The notes: a model not told the origin generated them from the letters alone. A stretch of 53,193 bases of DNA from Erysipelotrichaceae bacterium (GCA_021201655.1 JAJQEL010000027.1:6790-59982); one strand, 5' to 3'; counted from the stretch's first letter, positions 1 through 9,203 are shown. Translations and numbers: made by a program.

Positions 1-83
1 ATTTTAATTAGTATAAAATTCGTCAACACTAAAATGAATTACATTTATATTTTATGCATTCGCATTTAGAAATCTCGACTAAA

Positions 84-1787
84 TTATTCTTTTAATTTCC
101 ATTGTATTCTATTATCAGGATCTGTTTCAATAATATTTGCTCTTCTTAAAGATGATAAAAGATTACTGATTTTTTTCTCCTTTTGATCATCATCAAGGAT
201 ATCTGGCAATTTATTCCATAGTAGACCTTTAAATTCTTTTTTTGTTGCTCTATTAAATTCTTTTAAGTATCTGACCATCATATCTTTGTAATATTGATCA
301 TTAAATGCTTTATTCTTTATGTATTGTGCCTCATCCTCTTTACTACTTGATACTGAAGCAGCAAGAAATAAATTAGGTTTTCTTCCTTCTATCAGCTTTA
401 ATTTACGTAAATATGCTATGCTTTCTTTAGAAATTGATAAACCTTTTTGAATTCTATCAAGTAAAAAGACTGTTTCCAAATCAAATTCAGGGTGATCATA
501 TAATATATGTGTATAATTTTCATTTAATATTTTTCCGTATACAGTCACCGAAACCTGATTATAGACTGACAAATCATAATCTGGCAAAGGAAAATACTTA
601 TCTTTTTGAATTCTAAACACTTTTCTAATTCCCATAGTAGCTGTATCAATCATATGAAACTTAACCATTGTTTCAGCTAATAATTGATTACGATAAAATG
701 GGGGATTATAGCTTATTTGCAATACTGACTCAATATTAACTGGTATAAAATTCCCGGGATTAGACATAATGATTTGGTCTTCAAATTCATTAACATATAT
801 TCTTCCACCCAACTGATAATTAGAGTGCGCTATGCAATTGTTAAGTAGTTCTCTAAGCAACCATGTATCATATTGCTGAGTATTGGTTGGAAATAAAGTA
901 GTTTGATTTGGTAAATATCTATACGTTAGATTTCTTATTTTCAAAAAAATCTTATCAATAACATTTATAAACGGAATTGGAAATAATTCGTAATCCTTTA
1001 CCTCACCTTGAGAATCATACAGTCTCCACATTATCATTGGTGGACTAGGCATTAAATTATCATAATCAGAATTACCTAATAAAACCATTGCAGCATTTGT
1101 TACTTCACCATTAAACAACAACTTTATTTTTGTTAGAAATTCTTCGTCCGTCATACTATCAATTTCTTCATTTACATATTTTCCGTTCAATTTCTCTTTA
1201 TATTTTTCTCGGGCCAATTTAATCGCATCTTTATCAAGATGATTGATATTGGAATTTTTAATTGTTTGTTTAGACCAATCCGATCTTTCTTGTGAACGAA
1301 TTTCATCAATTTTAAACTGTTGTAATAAAACAAGACTCTCACCAGAACGAGCATAATAACGATTTTTCCAACTTGTAGGATATCCCGTAATAGCTGCTGG
1401 TATCTTAAACATAAGTACTCGATATGCTTTCTCATTAACAATAGGATTTAATTCAATAATATCAATAAATGTCATATTATCATTTGTATTTTTAGAAATT
1501 TCATATTTAAATTTTTCAAGTAATCCTACGCCAGATTTAAAATTAGTACCTACTATCTTTTTATCTTTATCTTCACTAACACCAAATACAAGCCAACCAT
1601 ATTGTTGTCTTTTCAAATTTGCTTCATTACTAATAGCGGAAAAATACTGACCAACTTTATTAGTATCATACTGGCCTTTAGCTTCTTTGAATTCAACTAT
1701 TTCATTTTCCCATCTATTGATCAATTCATTCAATATTTCATAATATTGTGATAATGGATATGTATTCTCATATTCAAATAACTCCAT
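84..1787 (-). CDS. AlbA_2 (Schlafen-type) / HATPase_c_4 putative regulator
   Basis: A 567-residue cytoplasmic protein. The N-terminal region (about residues 18-150) has the AlbA_2/Schlafen pattern (EIVEFKEAKG, then a conserved GWLVFGVSED strand). The C-terminal half has a HATPase_c_4-like segment with LLRELLNNCIAHSNY and MSNPGNF. The tail (about 470-565) looks winged-helix. This is the architecture of the COG2865 ATP-binding putative transcriptional regulators, whose target is usually unknown. I place the start at ATG 1787, six bases after AAGGAGGG; a TTG two codons upstream sits inside the ribosome-binding site region. It is followed by no co-oriented gene inside the window and lies beyond the rpsR terminator, so it is probably an independent accessory gene. 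Family assignment is fairly sure; function is not. Confidence 0.8.
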   Translation of the reverse strand: MELFEYENTYPLSQYYEILNELINRWENEIVEFKEAKGQYDTNKVGQYFSAISNEANLKRQQYGWLVFGVSEDKDKKIVGTNFKSGVGLLEKFKYEISKNTNDNMTFIDIIELNPIVNEKAYRVLMFKIPAAITGYPTSWKNRYYARSGESLVLLQQFKIDEIRSQERSDWSKQTIKNSNINHLDKDAIKLAREKYKEKLNGKYVNEEIDSMTDEEFLTKIKLLFNGEVTNAAMVLLGNSDYDNLMPSPPMIMWRLYDSQGEVKDYELFPIPFINVIDKIFLKIRNLTYRYLPNQTTLFPTNTQQYDTWLLRELLNNCIAHSNYQLGGRIYVNEFEDQIIMSNPGNFIPVNIESVLQISYNPPFYRNQLLAETMVKFHMIDTATMGIRKVFRIQKDKYFPLPDYDLSVYNQVSVTVYGKILNENYTHILYDHPEFDLETVFLLDRIQKGLSISKESIAYLRKLKLIEGRKPNLFLAASVSSSKEDEAQYIKNKAFNDQYYKDMMVRYLKEFNRATKKEFKGLLWNKLPDILDDDQKEKKISNLLSSLRRANIIETDPDNRIQWKLKE

Positions 1788-1993
1788 GGTCAACCCTCCT
1801 TGTTTAAAATATTATAACTTGTTTTAAAATAAAATAATAGAAAATAATTGAAATATTCTAAAAACATATCGACAATATTTGATAAATTATTACAAATAAA
1901 ACCAATATTCAAAATCTTGATATTTTAAATTTTGAAGGTAAATTTAGGAATTTTCTAAATATATAATTTATTCAAAATCAACCCTTAAAAATT

Positions 1994-2015
1994 TTTTAGT
2001 ACCATTTTAGTACCA
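1994..2015. repeat. Tandem 11-bp direct repeat
   Basis: TTTTAGTACCA occurs twice back to back in the 283-base AT-rich gap between the AlbA_2 gene and the rpsR terminator. Read on the minus strand, one frame ends SGTKMVLKNF-stop, which is reminiscent of integrase C-terminal tails. This may be a leftover attachment-site region, but no integrase body is present. The rest of the gap holds nothing I can name. Confidence 0.5.
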
Positions 2016-2034
2016 CTGACCCTATAACAAAAGA

Positions 2035-2061
2035 AAAAACCTTGACATAATCAAGGTTTTT
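2035..2061 (-). terminator. Terminator of rpsF-ssb-rpsR operon
   Basis: An 11-bp stem (AAAAACCTTGA / TCAAGGTTTTT) with a 5-base loop lies ten bases past the rpsR stop. On the minus strand it ends in a T run. Confidence 0.85.
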
Positions 2062-2070
2062 CATTACGAA

Positions 2071-2301
2071 TTAATCACCAACGTATGGTAATAATGCCAT
2101 TTGACGTGCACGTTTGATAGCTTTAACTAATTGTCTTTGATACTTAGCACTTGTACCAGTAACACGTCTTGGAATGATTTTTCCATTAGCAGATACGAAT
2201 CTTCTTAATAATTCAACATCTTTGTAATCGATGTAATCAATCTTATTCTTTGTGAAATAGCAGACTTTCTTTCTACCCATTCTTTGTCTTTTGAATGCCA
2301 T
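2071..2301 (-). CDS. rpsR: 30S ribosomal protein S18
   Basis: A 76-residue small-subunit ribosomal protein that pairs with S6 on the 16S rRNA platform. It shows the S18 signature: [13 protein letters not shown] at the N-terminus, [12 protein letters not shown], then [19 protein letters not shown]. The residue pattern KVCYF keeps only one of the cysteines found in zinc-binding S18 forms, so this is the zinc-free type. It is the third gene of the conserved rpsF-ssb-rpsR operon, 15 bases after ssb, with a good ribosome-binding site (AAGGAGG). Usual family length. Confidence 0.97.
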   Translation of the reverse strand: MAFKRQRMGRKKVCYFTKNKIDYIDYKDVELLRRFVSANGKIIPRRVTGTSAKYQRQLVKAIKRARQMALLPYVGD

Positions 2302-2316
2302 TATTTTATCCTCCTT

Positions 2317-2790
2317 TTAGAATTGAATATCATCATCCATGACATCAAATGAATCAAATGAATTATCTGAATCGAAAGAGTTATCTAAATCGATATCATT
2401 ATTCATTGTTTTAACATCATAGAAATTATCTTGTGGAACCTGTGGTCTTTGTTGTCTTTGTTGTTCACGCATTGCTTTTGATTCTAAGAACTGAACCCTA
2501 TTACAATAAACTTCAGTGACATACACGCGTTGTCCCTGATTGTTTTCATAATTACGTGTTTGGATACGTCCCTCAACACCAACTAAAGAACCTTTACCAC
2601 AATACTTTGCAATATTTTCAGCAGTTTTATTCCAAGCAACACAACTGATAAAATCAGCCGTTTGACCATCAGCTGAATTATAGCCACGATCACATGCTAC
2701 AGTAAAACTTGTAACGGATGAACCAGAAGCTGTGCTTCTAAGTTCAGGATCTCTTGTTATTCTCCCTACGAGTACAACATTGTTAATCAT
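2317..2790 (-). CDS. ssb: Single-stranded DNA-binding protein
   Basis: This 157-residue SSB coats single-stranded DNA during replication, repair and recombination. The OB fold covers about residues 1-105 ([55 protein letters not shown]). It is followed by a Gln/Arg-rich and Asp/Ser-rich linker. The acidic tip ends DVMDDDIQF, fitting the DDDIPF consensus that binds SSB partner proteins, although Gln replaces the usual Pro. It sits 11 bases after rpsF in the standard operon. The linker repeats the [14 protein letters not shown] pattern, a small internal repeat. Confidence 0.97.
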   Translation of the reverse strand: MINNVVLVGRITRDPELRSTASGSSVTSFTVACDRGYNSADGQTADFISCVAWNKTAENIAKYCGKGSLVGVEGRIQTRNYENNQGQRVYVTEVYCNRVQFLESKAMREQQRQQRPQVPQDNFYDVKTMNNDIDLDNSFDSDNSFDSFDVMDDDIQF

Positions 2791-2801
2791 GAAATCACCT
2801 A

Positions 2802-3086
2802 CTAGTCTCTTCTTAATGTCATATGACGAATAACATTAGCATTGATTCTTGATAAACGTTCAAATTCTGAAATGTTTGCAGGTGTAGTTGTAGTATCTAC
2901 AACAACATAATATCCTTTTTTCATATGTTGAATTTCATAAGCGAAATCTCTTAATCCCCATTCATCAACATTATCAACAGTACCACCATCAGTAGTTAAA
3001 ATACCCTTGAAATATTCGATGAGTTTGTTTCTTGCTTCTTCTTCAACATCAGATTTAATAATGAACATAATCTCATATTTGTGCAT
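2802..3086 (-). CDS. rpsF: 30S ribosomal protein S6
   Basis: A 94-residue ribosomal protein S6 with the typical ferredoxin-like fold ([39 protein letters not shown], then [18 protein letters not shown]). It binds S18 and the 16S platform. First gene of the rpsF-ssb-rpsR operon. The start ATG is preceded by AGGAGGAGG about eight bases upstream. The family length is about 95, so it is complete. A leader hairpin just upstream may mediate S6:S18 autoregulation. Confidence 0.97.
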   Translation of the reverse strand: MHKYEIMFIIKSDVEEEARNKLIEYFKGILTTDGGTVDNVDEWGLRDFAYEIQHMKKGYYVVVDTTTTPANISEFERLSRINANVIRHMTLRRD

Positions 3087-3112
3087 CTTTTTTACCTCCT
3101 CCTATGGTCTAA

Positions 3113-3135
3113 CGGTTTATATATGATATATAAAC
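3113..3135 (-). promoter_or_regulatory. rpsF leader hairpin, candidate S6:S18 autoregulatory site
   Basis: The 5' leader of rpsF forms a perfect 10-bp palindromic stem (3115-3135) followed directly on the mRNA by CCG. A CCG next to a hairpin in the rpsF leader is the hallmark of the known S6:S18 binding motif. I could not draw a convincing outer stem, so the call is tentative. Confidence 0.4.
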
Positions 3136-3164
3136 AGGCAGTAAATTTATTTACGTGCTTATGC

Positions 3165-3193
3165 ATTATAGCATAGACACATTTGAAATACAA
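3165..3193 (-). promoter_or_regulatory. Promoter of rpsF-ssb-rpsR
   Basis: On the minus strand there is a -35 TTGTAT (3188-3193), a 17-base spacer and a consensus -10 TATAAT (3165-3170). It gives a leader of roughly 70 bases before rpsF. Confidence 0.65.
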
Positions 3194-3286
3194 TGGTTTT
3201 ATCAATATTTTTATAGTATATATTTTAAGCTATTGTTTATATTTTATCCATATTTAAGTATTATAATATTATGAGAGGTGATCATA

Positions 3287-3892
3287 GTGGAAAGACGTGT
3301 ATCCCATAGAGGTGTTTTAACAATTATTGTTGCGGCATTGGTTATTGCTTTAACAACAAGCTATATAATTATTCAAAGATATAATAACAATAATATACAA
3401 GAATATACTTTAGAAGAATTAGATATTGAATATGATTTTTTAACAATTAATTCATATTCTCGCCCTGGTATTGCTTTAAAAAGTGTTAATGGCATTGTTA
3501 TTCATTATACAGGTAATCCTGGTTCAACAGCCAAAGCTAATAGAGACTATTTTGAAGAACTCCAATATACACAAACCACTAAAGCATCAAGTCACTTTGT
3601 AATAGGATTAGAAGGAGAAATCATTCAATGTATACCATTAGATGAAATCGCTTATGCTTCTAATAGTAGAAATAGCGATACCATAGCTATAGAATGTTGT
3701 CATGAAGATAGTACAGGTAAGTTTAATAATGAAACCTATAAATCGTTGCAAAATCTAGTTAGAGCTTTAATGAAAACTTATAATTTAAACAGTGATGATA
3801 TATTAAGACATTATGATATAACAGGAAAAGAGTGTCCTAAGTATTTTGTTGATCATGAAGATGCATGGGAAGAGTTTTTAGGTACTCTTTAA
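3287..3892 (+). CDS. Membrane-anchored N-acetylmuramoyl-L-alanine amidase (Amidase_2/PGRP fold)
   Basis: Predicted peptidoglycan amidase of 201 residues that cleaves the MurNAc-L-Ala bond outside the membrane. A short basic N-terminus is followed by one membrane segment (about residues 10-30), so it is probably a signal anchor. The Amidase_2 domain runs from about residue 65 to the end. Zinc ligands are visible: His in VIHYTG, His in ILRHYDIT and the Cys of GKECP. SSHFVIG and IAIECCH are typical core strands. GTG 3287 is chosen because GAGAGGTG lies six bases upstream; the GTG at 3278 overlaps that site. It ends convergent with the Crp-like gene, with a 4-base overlap and no obvious hairpin between them. 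Confidence 0.88.
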   Translation: MERRVSHRGVLTIIVAALVIALTTSYIIIQRYNNNNIQEYTLEELDIEYDFLTINSYSRPGIALKSVNGIVIHYTGNPGSTAKANRDYFEELQYTQTTKASSHFVIGLEGEIIQCIPLDEIAYASNSRNSDTIAIECCHEDSTGKFNNETYKSLQNLVRALMKTYNLNSDDILRHYDITGKECPKYFVDHEDAWEEFLGTL

Positions 3893-4509
3893 TCTTTAAC
3901 TAATAATTGAGCTAAACTTGTGACATCTTTAACAATGATTTTACGATATTTGTTTTCAATATAACCTTTTTTCACAAAACTATTAAGAACATTGGTCACT
4001 GTTACTCTTGATAGACCAACAGTAGTCCCGATTTCTTCATGAGTATATGTAATAACTGGACTAATGGCAGCTTTTTCTACTAAAAAAGCTGCTACTTTTT
4101 CATAGCGATTATATGTATAAGCTTTCTTAACCAAATCTGATAAATAATTACAATTCTGTGTCAACATAGATAATAAAGATATGGTTAATTCTTTAGATTC
4201 CATCAAATAAGGATATAAATCATTAATTTGACAGGAAATAAGGTCCGTTTCTCTAACAGCTTGAACACTAGTAGGTCGATAAGAATTTTGTAGAAACGAA
4301 GAATCACCAAAGATTTCACCTTTTGACAATGTTGAAAAATCCACTACATCTCCCATTGTATTCACTATAAACACACGAACTCTTCCATTTAAAATAACAT
4401 ATAAGTTCTGAGCATCATCCTGTTGCATATAAATCAGATCATTTTTATGATAGTGGATTTGTTGTCCAGCTTTCATAAAATACGGAAATAATTCATCACT
4501 AATTTTCAT
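3889..4509 (-). CDS. Crp/Fnr-family transcriptional regulator
   Basis: A 206-residue DNA-binding regulator. The N-terminal cyclic-nucleotide-binding-like beta barrel spans about residues 10-115 (YVILNGRVRVFIVN, LSKGEIFGDSSFL). The C-terminal winged helix spans about 135-200, with recognition region EEIGTTVGLSRVTVTNVLNSF. There is no N-terminal cysteine cluster, so it is not an oxygen-sensing FNR. The ligand is unknown. The start overlaps the end of ispD by 11 bases, so the two are translationally linked; this is an unusual pairing of a regulator with an isoprenoid gene. Targets are not evident. Confidence 0.9.
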   Translation of the reverse strand: MKISDELFPYFMKAGQQIHYHKNDLIYMQQDDAQNLYVILNGRVRVFIVNTMGDVVDFSTLSKGEIFGDSSFLQNSYRPTSVQAVRETDLISCQINDLYPYLMESKELTISLLSMLTQNCNYLSDLVKKAYTYNRYEKVAAFLVEKAAISPVITYTHEEIGTTVGLSRVTVTNVLNSFVKKGYIENKYRKIIVKDVTSLAQLLVKD

Positions 4510-5149
4510 GGTTGACCTTCAAATCCTCAGGAGTTGTAATTTTCAAATTATCATAATCACCTAAGACAACATATATATCTTCATTCATATATTTTTCAAC
4601 CATTTGAGCATCATCAGTTGCTTGATAATGATTGTCTATTGCTTTTTGATAGGCTTCTTTAATCAAATCTGTATGAAAGGCTTGGGGTGTTTGAGCTTGC
4701 ATAAGTTCATTACGATTCAACGTTTCTGTTACGATATTATGATTAACACGTTTAATCGTATCTTTACAAGGAACCATAAGCAAGCATGCTTGATGTTCTT
4801 TTAAACATTCTAATAAAGCTTGTATATGTGTTTCTTTAACATAAGGTCTAGCCCCATCGTGAATCAATACATAAGGATATTTCACCATTTGTAAACCATT
4901 ATAGACACTATCCTGTCTTTCCTTACCACCATCTATAAATTCAATACGTTCATCATCTAACAATTCCTTAAACATAGCTCTTTCAACAGGCTGCGTCACG
5001 ACAATAATTTGCCCACAATCCTTATCATGAATAAAATGTTCCAATGTCATTTCATAAACAGTCTTATCATTAAACTTAAATAACATCTTATTATAATCCA
5101 AACCAGATCTTGTCCCTTTACCAGCACATAATATAATCACACTATACAT
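4499..5149 (-). CDS. ispD: 2-C-methyl-D-erythritol 4-phosphate cytidylyltransferase
   Basis: A 216-residue nucleotidyltransferase that makes CDP-methylerythritol from CTP and MEP, the third step of the MEP isoprenoid pathway. The N-terminal CTP loop is VIILCAGKGTRSGLDYNK. Further signatures are VLIHDGARP (about residue 100), TPQAFH, the TDDAQMVE block and NLKITTPEDL near the end. The length is slightly short for the family (225-240) but every motif is present. TarI-type ribitol-phosphate cytidylyltransferases share this fold, so there is some ambiguity; IspD is preferred because no teichoic acid genes are near. The start follows GAGGTG; the gene is two bases from the PHP gene upstream. Confidence 0.85.
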   Translation of the reverse strand: MYSVIILCAGKGTRSGLDYNKMLFKFNDKTVYEMTLEHFIHDKDCGQIIVVTQPVERAMFKELLDDERIEFIDGGKERQDSVYNGLQMVKYPYVLIHDGARPYVKETHIQALLECLKEHQACLLMVPCKDTIKRVNHNIVTETLNRNELMQAQTPQAFHTDLIKEAYQKAIDNHYQATDDAQMVEKYMNEDIYVVLGDYDNLKITTPEDLKVNHEN

Positions 5150-5151
5150 AT

Positions 5152-5964
5152 TTACACCTCTATCATATATAGATCATCGACATTTTGACACCCTAATTGT
5201 ATATGAGGCTTATTTTCCCCATGAAAATCACTACCACCAGTAGATATTAAATGATATCTTTGACATATATCTAATAACTCTAGTGATTGCTGATGATTTG
5301 CACTTGGATGAAAACATTCTATACCATCTAACATTCCCAAAGCATCAGTTAGATATGCTTCCACATCTTTATCAACATATTGAAATGGATGGGCCAAAAC
5401 TGCTTTACCACATGAACCATGAATAGCTTCTACAGCTTTCTCTATTGATTCACACTTTTTGCTTTCATAACAAGGCTTTCCTTCACCCAAATATTTATCA
5501 AATCCTTCGCTCACACTATGAATATAACCTTTGGATATTAAAACCTTACACATATGTACACGATTAATCACAGTACCAGGAAACATATCTTTTATTTCTT
5601 CATAGGTTATAGATAAACCCATATGATTAAGTTTTTCTATCATCACAAGCTGTGATCTTAATTTTTCTTTTTTACCTTCTTCTATAAATTCTAACAAACT
5701 ATTAAAATTATCCTGCTCCCTATTAAAATATCCCAACAAATGAACTTCAGATTCATGGTAATCAACTGATAATTCACAACCTATCACAAAATTGATATCC
5801 AAATAATTTTTTGCAATGATATTTCTGGCTTTTAATGCGCCATCAATACCATTATGATCGGTAATTGCTAGTTGATGTAAATCTAATTTCCTAGCTAACT
5901 CTAATATTTCTAAAGGTGTATAAGTACCATCTGAATAAGTTGAATGACAATGTAAATCAATCAT
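5152..5964 (-). CDS. PHP-domain phosphoesterase (YciV/TrpH-like)
   Basis: A 270-residue metal-dependent phosphoesterase. The PHP motifs are DLHCHSTYSDG (residues 3-13), AITDHNGIDG, EVHLLGY, VLAHPF and the C-terminal STGGSDFHG. This matches the family that includes nucleoside 3',5'-bisphosphate phosphatase / RNase AM (YciV), which degrades 5'-phosphorylated RNA ends or pAp. The start is ATG 5964, preceded by AAAGGGG; an in-frame ATG 11 codons upstream has no ribosome-binding site. It lies 40 bases past the clp stop, behind a terminator. It is likely co-transcribed with ispD and the Crp-like gene, since gaps are two bases or overlaps. Confidence 0.85.
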   Translation of the reverse strand: MIDLHCHSTYSDGTYTPLEILELARKLDLHQLAITDHNGIDGALKARNIIAKNYLDINFVIGCELSVDYHESEVHLLGYFNREQDNFNSLLEFIEEGKKEKLRSQLVMIEKLNHMGLSITYEEIKDMFPGTVINRVHMCKVLISKGYIHSVSEGFDKYLGEGKPCYESKKCESIEKAVEAIHGSCGKAVLAHPFQYVDKDVEAYLTDALGMLDGIECFHPSANHQQSLELLDICQRYHLISTGGSDFHGENKPHIQLGCQNVDDLYMIEV

Positions 5965-5995
5965 AGTATCGCCCCTTTCGTATTTACTATTATAC

Positions 5996-6025
5996 AAAAA
6001 AATACTATGGTAAAGCCATAGTATT
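5996..6025 (-). terminator. Terminator overlapping the 3' end of the clp gene
   Basis: A 10-bp stem (AATACTATGG / CCATAGTATT) with a 5-base loop is followed on the minus strand by seven T. The left arm and loop are the last codons of the Clp ATPase, and the stop codon lies within the right arm. Confidence 0.85.
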
Positions 6026-8020
6026 CTTCTGTTTTACTAGATATTTTTTCATTTTTGTAAGTAGTCTTCTAGCCCCAAGGGTAACATCATAGTCTTGCAT
6101 AATTTCGTCTATCATATTATCAGATAAATCAATTGGAGCATTGAGTTTAAGTATTTCTTTGAGATCTTTTTGAGTTAATAAATGATATGGAATAATCTCA
6201 TCAATACGATTCAAAAATTCTTTAGAAAATATATTTTGTAAAGATGTTATGGAAAATCCTTTTTTCTTAAAACCTACAGCCTCATCATTTTGACTCAATG
6301 CATTACTTGTCATAATGATAATTGTATCTTTAAAAGGTATTTTATGATGATGATTATCCTGCAAAACACCTTCATCAAAAACCTGTAAAAATAAGTGTAA
6401 AACCTGACTATGAGCTTTTTCTATTTCATCCAATAATAATAGACTATTAGGATGTAAAATCATTTCATGAAGTAATGAAGAAGAATCATCATATCCGACA
6501 TAACCAGGTGACGATCCAATAATCTTATTAACGCTTGATGCTTCATTATACTCAGACATATCTAATTTAATGAGAGGTCGATTTAGCAGTGAAGCAAGTT
6601 CTTTAGCTGTTTGTGTCTTCCCTACGCCTGAACTTCCTATGAATAAATAAACACCTTTAGGTTTTGATTCATGCAAATAACTTTCTAAAGATTCTAAAGA
6701 CTCTATAAGTGTATGAACACCTTGAGATTGCCCTATAATTTTATGATTAAGGCTATCTTCTAGAGACTGATATGATAAAGTATGCAAATGCATGCCTGTT
6801 AGTTCTTCTATGACTGCTTCAATATGCTTTCTTTGTAATATAGTATCCTGATAAAATGAAGCTTTTACACATGATAAATCTAAAACATCTAATGCTTTAT
6901 CAGGAAATACTTGCGATATCAAATATTCATCACATAAATCAATAATATCATCTATAACATTATCAGGAATTGTTATAAGATGATATTGCTCATATTGGGA
7001 TTTCAATCCTAGTAATATATCTTTAGCTTCATCTTTCGTATTTTCTGTTATTTTTATGATAGAGAATCGTCGATTCATAGCCTGATCTTTTTCAAAGTAG
7101 CGATAGTATTCTTCAACTGTGGTAGCCCCGATAATGGTTAAATCATCTCTAGCAAGATAGGGTTTTAATATATTAGAAGCATCTATTGCTCCCTCTGCCC
7201 CACCAGCCCCAATGATATTATGAAACTCATCTATAAATAATATAACATTCTTTGCTTTCATAACTTTATTAATAATACGTTTAAACTTTTCTTCAAATTC
7301 ACCACGATACTTTGTTCCTGCCACAACACTTGCTAAATTAAGCTGATAAATAACTTTCTTTTTTAATACTTCAGGAACATTTTGTTGAATAATATTTAAA
7401 GCACATTTTTCTACCAATGCTGTTTTACCAACCCCTGCTTTACCAATCAATAAGACATTATTCTTTTCTTTTTTACATAACGTCATAAATATTTGTTGGA
7501 GTTCTTTTTCTCTACCAATCATGAATCTTTGCTTTCTTTGCATCAATTCATTCATATTAGTCAGTTCATGTATTTGATTGAGTTGCTGTATTATTGATTT
7601 TTCATCGCTTAATTCTTCTTTGATATCTTCTATGGGTACATGATATTTATTTAATAATTCCACCGCAACACTCTCTTTTTGTAAAAGCATTGCTATACAT
7701 AAAGTATTATAAGACACTTTATCATCATCTTTATCCTTAGTCATCATAATAGCTTTATCCATAATATTTCTAACCACATCACTATATTCCATATAAAAAG
7801 GTTGAATATCTTTTTCACCAAACAACCTTACAATATCATCATATATCATCTTATCATCAACATGATATTTCTTTAATACTTGCGCAAAAGAACAATCTTT
7901 CATCTTTAATAATGCTAATAAAAGATGTTCACTCCCAACACTGTTATGACCCATATCAAAAGCAATGCTTTCTGCTATAACAATAGCTTTTTGTGCCTTC
8001 TCATGAAATTGTGTAAGCAT
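6005..8020 (-). CDS. Clp ATPase of ClpC/ClpA type lacking the middle domain
   Basis: A 671-residue HSP100 unfoldase with two AAA+ modules. The N-terminal Clp_N double repeat is at about 1-140. D1 has Walker A GKAGVGKT (193-200) and Walker B ILFIDEFHN. D2 has GSSGVGKT (462-469) and LLLLDEIEKAH. AVGFKKKG near 582 matches the VGF loop that docks ClpP, so it probably feeds a protease. Compared with about 810 residues for ClpC, the coiled-coil middle domain with its UVR motif is absent: D1 passes almost directly into D2. It would then not need the MecA type of adaptor. Start ATG 8020 follows GAGGTG by four bases; an ATG four codons upstream is less well placed. It stands alone with its own terminator. 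Confidence 0.9.
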   Translation of the reverse strand: MLTQFHEKAQKAIVIAESIAFDMGHNSVGSEHLLLALLKMKDCSFAQVLKKYHVDDKMIYDDIVRLFGEKDIQPFYMEYSDVVRNIMDKAIMMTKDKDDDKVSYNTLCIAMLLQKESVAVELLNKYHVPIEDIKEELSDEKSIIQQLNQIHELTNMNELMQRKQRFMIGREKELQQIFMTLCKKEKNNVLLIGKAGVGKTALVEKCALNIIQQNVPEVLKKKVIYQLNLASVVAGTKYRGEFEEKFKRIINKVMKAKNVILFIDEFHNIIGAGGAEGAIDASNILKPYLARDDLTIIGATTVEEYYRYFEKDQAMNRRFSIIKITENTKDEAKDILLGLKSQYEQYHLITIPDNVIDDIIDLCDEYLISQVFPDKALDVLDLSCVKASFYQDTILQRKHIEAVIEELTGMHLHTLSYQSLEDSLNHKIIGQSQGVHTLIESLESLESYLHESKPKGVYLFIGSSGVGKTQTAKELASLLNRPLIKLDMSEYNEASSVNKIIGSSPGYVGYDDSSSLLHEMILHPNSLLLLDEIEKAHSQVLHLFLQVFDEGVLQDNHHHKIPFKDTIIIMTSNALSQNDEAVGFKKKGFSITSLQNIFSKEFLNRIDEIIPYHLLTQKDLKEILKLNAPIDLSDNMIDEIMQDYDVTLGARRLLTKMKKYLVKQKNTMALP

Positions 8021-8211
8021 ATGACACCTCATTTCCTTTCTATCATATGAACTTCACTTGAAATTATTAACGATTTCTTTGAATTTAATCATAAAATGAC
8101 AAGCAAATATGTTATGCTTTTAATAGAATTTGTATTTTGAAATTTTTAATGTTTTATGTTGCTTTATGCGTATTATATGATATAACAAGTTTGCAGAAAG
8201 GAGATGTTAAA

Positions 8212-9123
8212 ATGGAATTCAAAAAATATCAACATGTTGTAAGATTAGGAACAAATGAAAGTGAAGGTTTATTAGATGGATTATGTACTATTATGCCAAA
8301 GATTGATGGAACTAATGGAACTATTTATTTGGATAATGAAGGGCATATTGCTTGTGGATCAAGAAGAAAAATTTTAAGTGATATATCTGATAATCAAGGT
8401 TTTTATAGTCGTTTTTCTAAGGATCCAAGAATTGTAGATTATTTAAACAAGCATTCAAATCATCGCTTATATGGTGAGTATCTCAAACCTCACTCATTAA
8501 AATCATATAATGATGATGCCTGGGATAAGTTTTATGTGTTTGATGTATGTATTGATGATAACGAAACTATGAAGTATTTACCTTTTAATGAATACGAACC
8601 ATTACTGAAAGAATTTGATATTGATTATATACCTGTATTAGAAACTATCGATCATCCAACACAAGATCAATTATTAGAGATTATGCAAAATAATCATTAT
8701 TTAATTCAAGAAGGGATGGGCATTGGTGAAGGAATTGTCATTAAACGTTATGATTATGTTAATTGTTATGGTAGAGTGCAATGGGGCAAGATGATCAATT
8801 CTGAATTCACGAATCGCCCTAAAGCAAAACAGCATGCCAATCAAAAAACTCAAAACATTGAAAAAGAGGTATGTCAAAGATATTTAACAGACTTCGTGAT
8901 AGAAAAAGAATATCAAAAGATTATTCATAGTGATGATTATAATGCTAAAAAGATTGTGCCTCGAATGATTAATACTTTAAAACATACTTTGGTTGAAGAA
9001 GATATGTGGAATATTGTTTGCGAATATAAAAATCCAACGATTAACTTTAAGGATATACAATATGAAATCGTCGAAAGACTCAAAGTAAGTAAACCTGATT
9101 TATTTGTTAGACATGAAGAGTGA
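8212..9123 (+). CDS. RNA ligase, Rnl2-like nucleotidyltransferase
   Basis: A 303-residue ATP-dependent ligase, probably sealing nicked RNA. Motif I is KIDGTNG with the adenylated Lys at residue 30. Other nucleotidyltransferase motifs are visible: SRRKI (Ia), LYGEYLKPHS (III), EGIVIKRYDY (IV) and VQWGKM (V). The C-terminal 80 residues are helical and variable. The start is ATG 8212, eight bases after AAAGGAG; a longer reading from 8137 has no ribosome-binding site. It lies 80 bases before alkA, in the same direction, so it may belong to a repair cluster. The substrate (tRNA, damaged RNA or other) cannot be told from sequence. Confidence 0.85.
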   Translation: MEFKKYQHVVRLGTNESEGLLDGLCTIMPKIDGTNGTIYLDNEGHIACGSRRKILSDISDNQGFYSRFSKDPRIVDYLNKHSNHRLYGEYLKPHSLKSYNDDAWDKFYVFDVCIDDNETMKYLPFNEYEPLLKEFDIDYIPVLETIDHPTQDQLLEIMQNNHYLIQEGMGIGEGIVIKRYDYVNCYGRVQWGKMINSEFTNRPKAKQHANQKTQNIEKEVCQRYLTDFVIEKEYQKIIHSDDYNAKKIVPRMINTLKHTLVEEDMWNIVCEYKNPTINFKDIQYEIVERLKVSKPDLFVRHEE

Positions 9124-9203
9124 TATCACTCTTTTTTATTGAATATCAAAAAAGTAGAAGAAAACAACTATAAATTTTGATACAATACCACAGAGGTGAT
9201 GAT

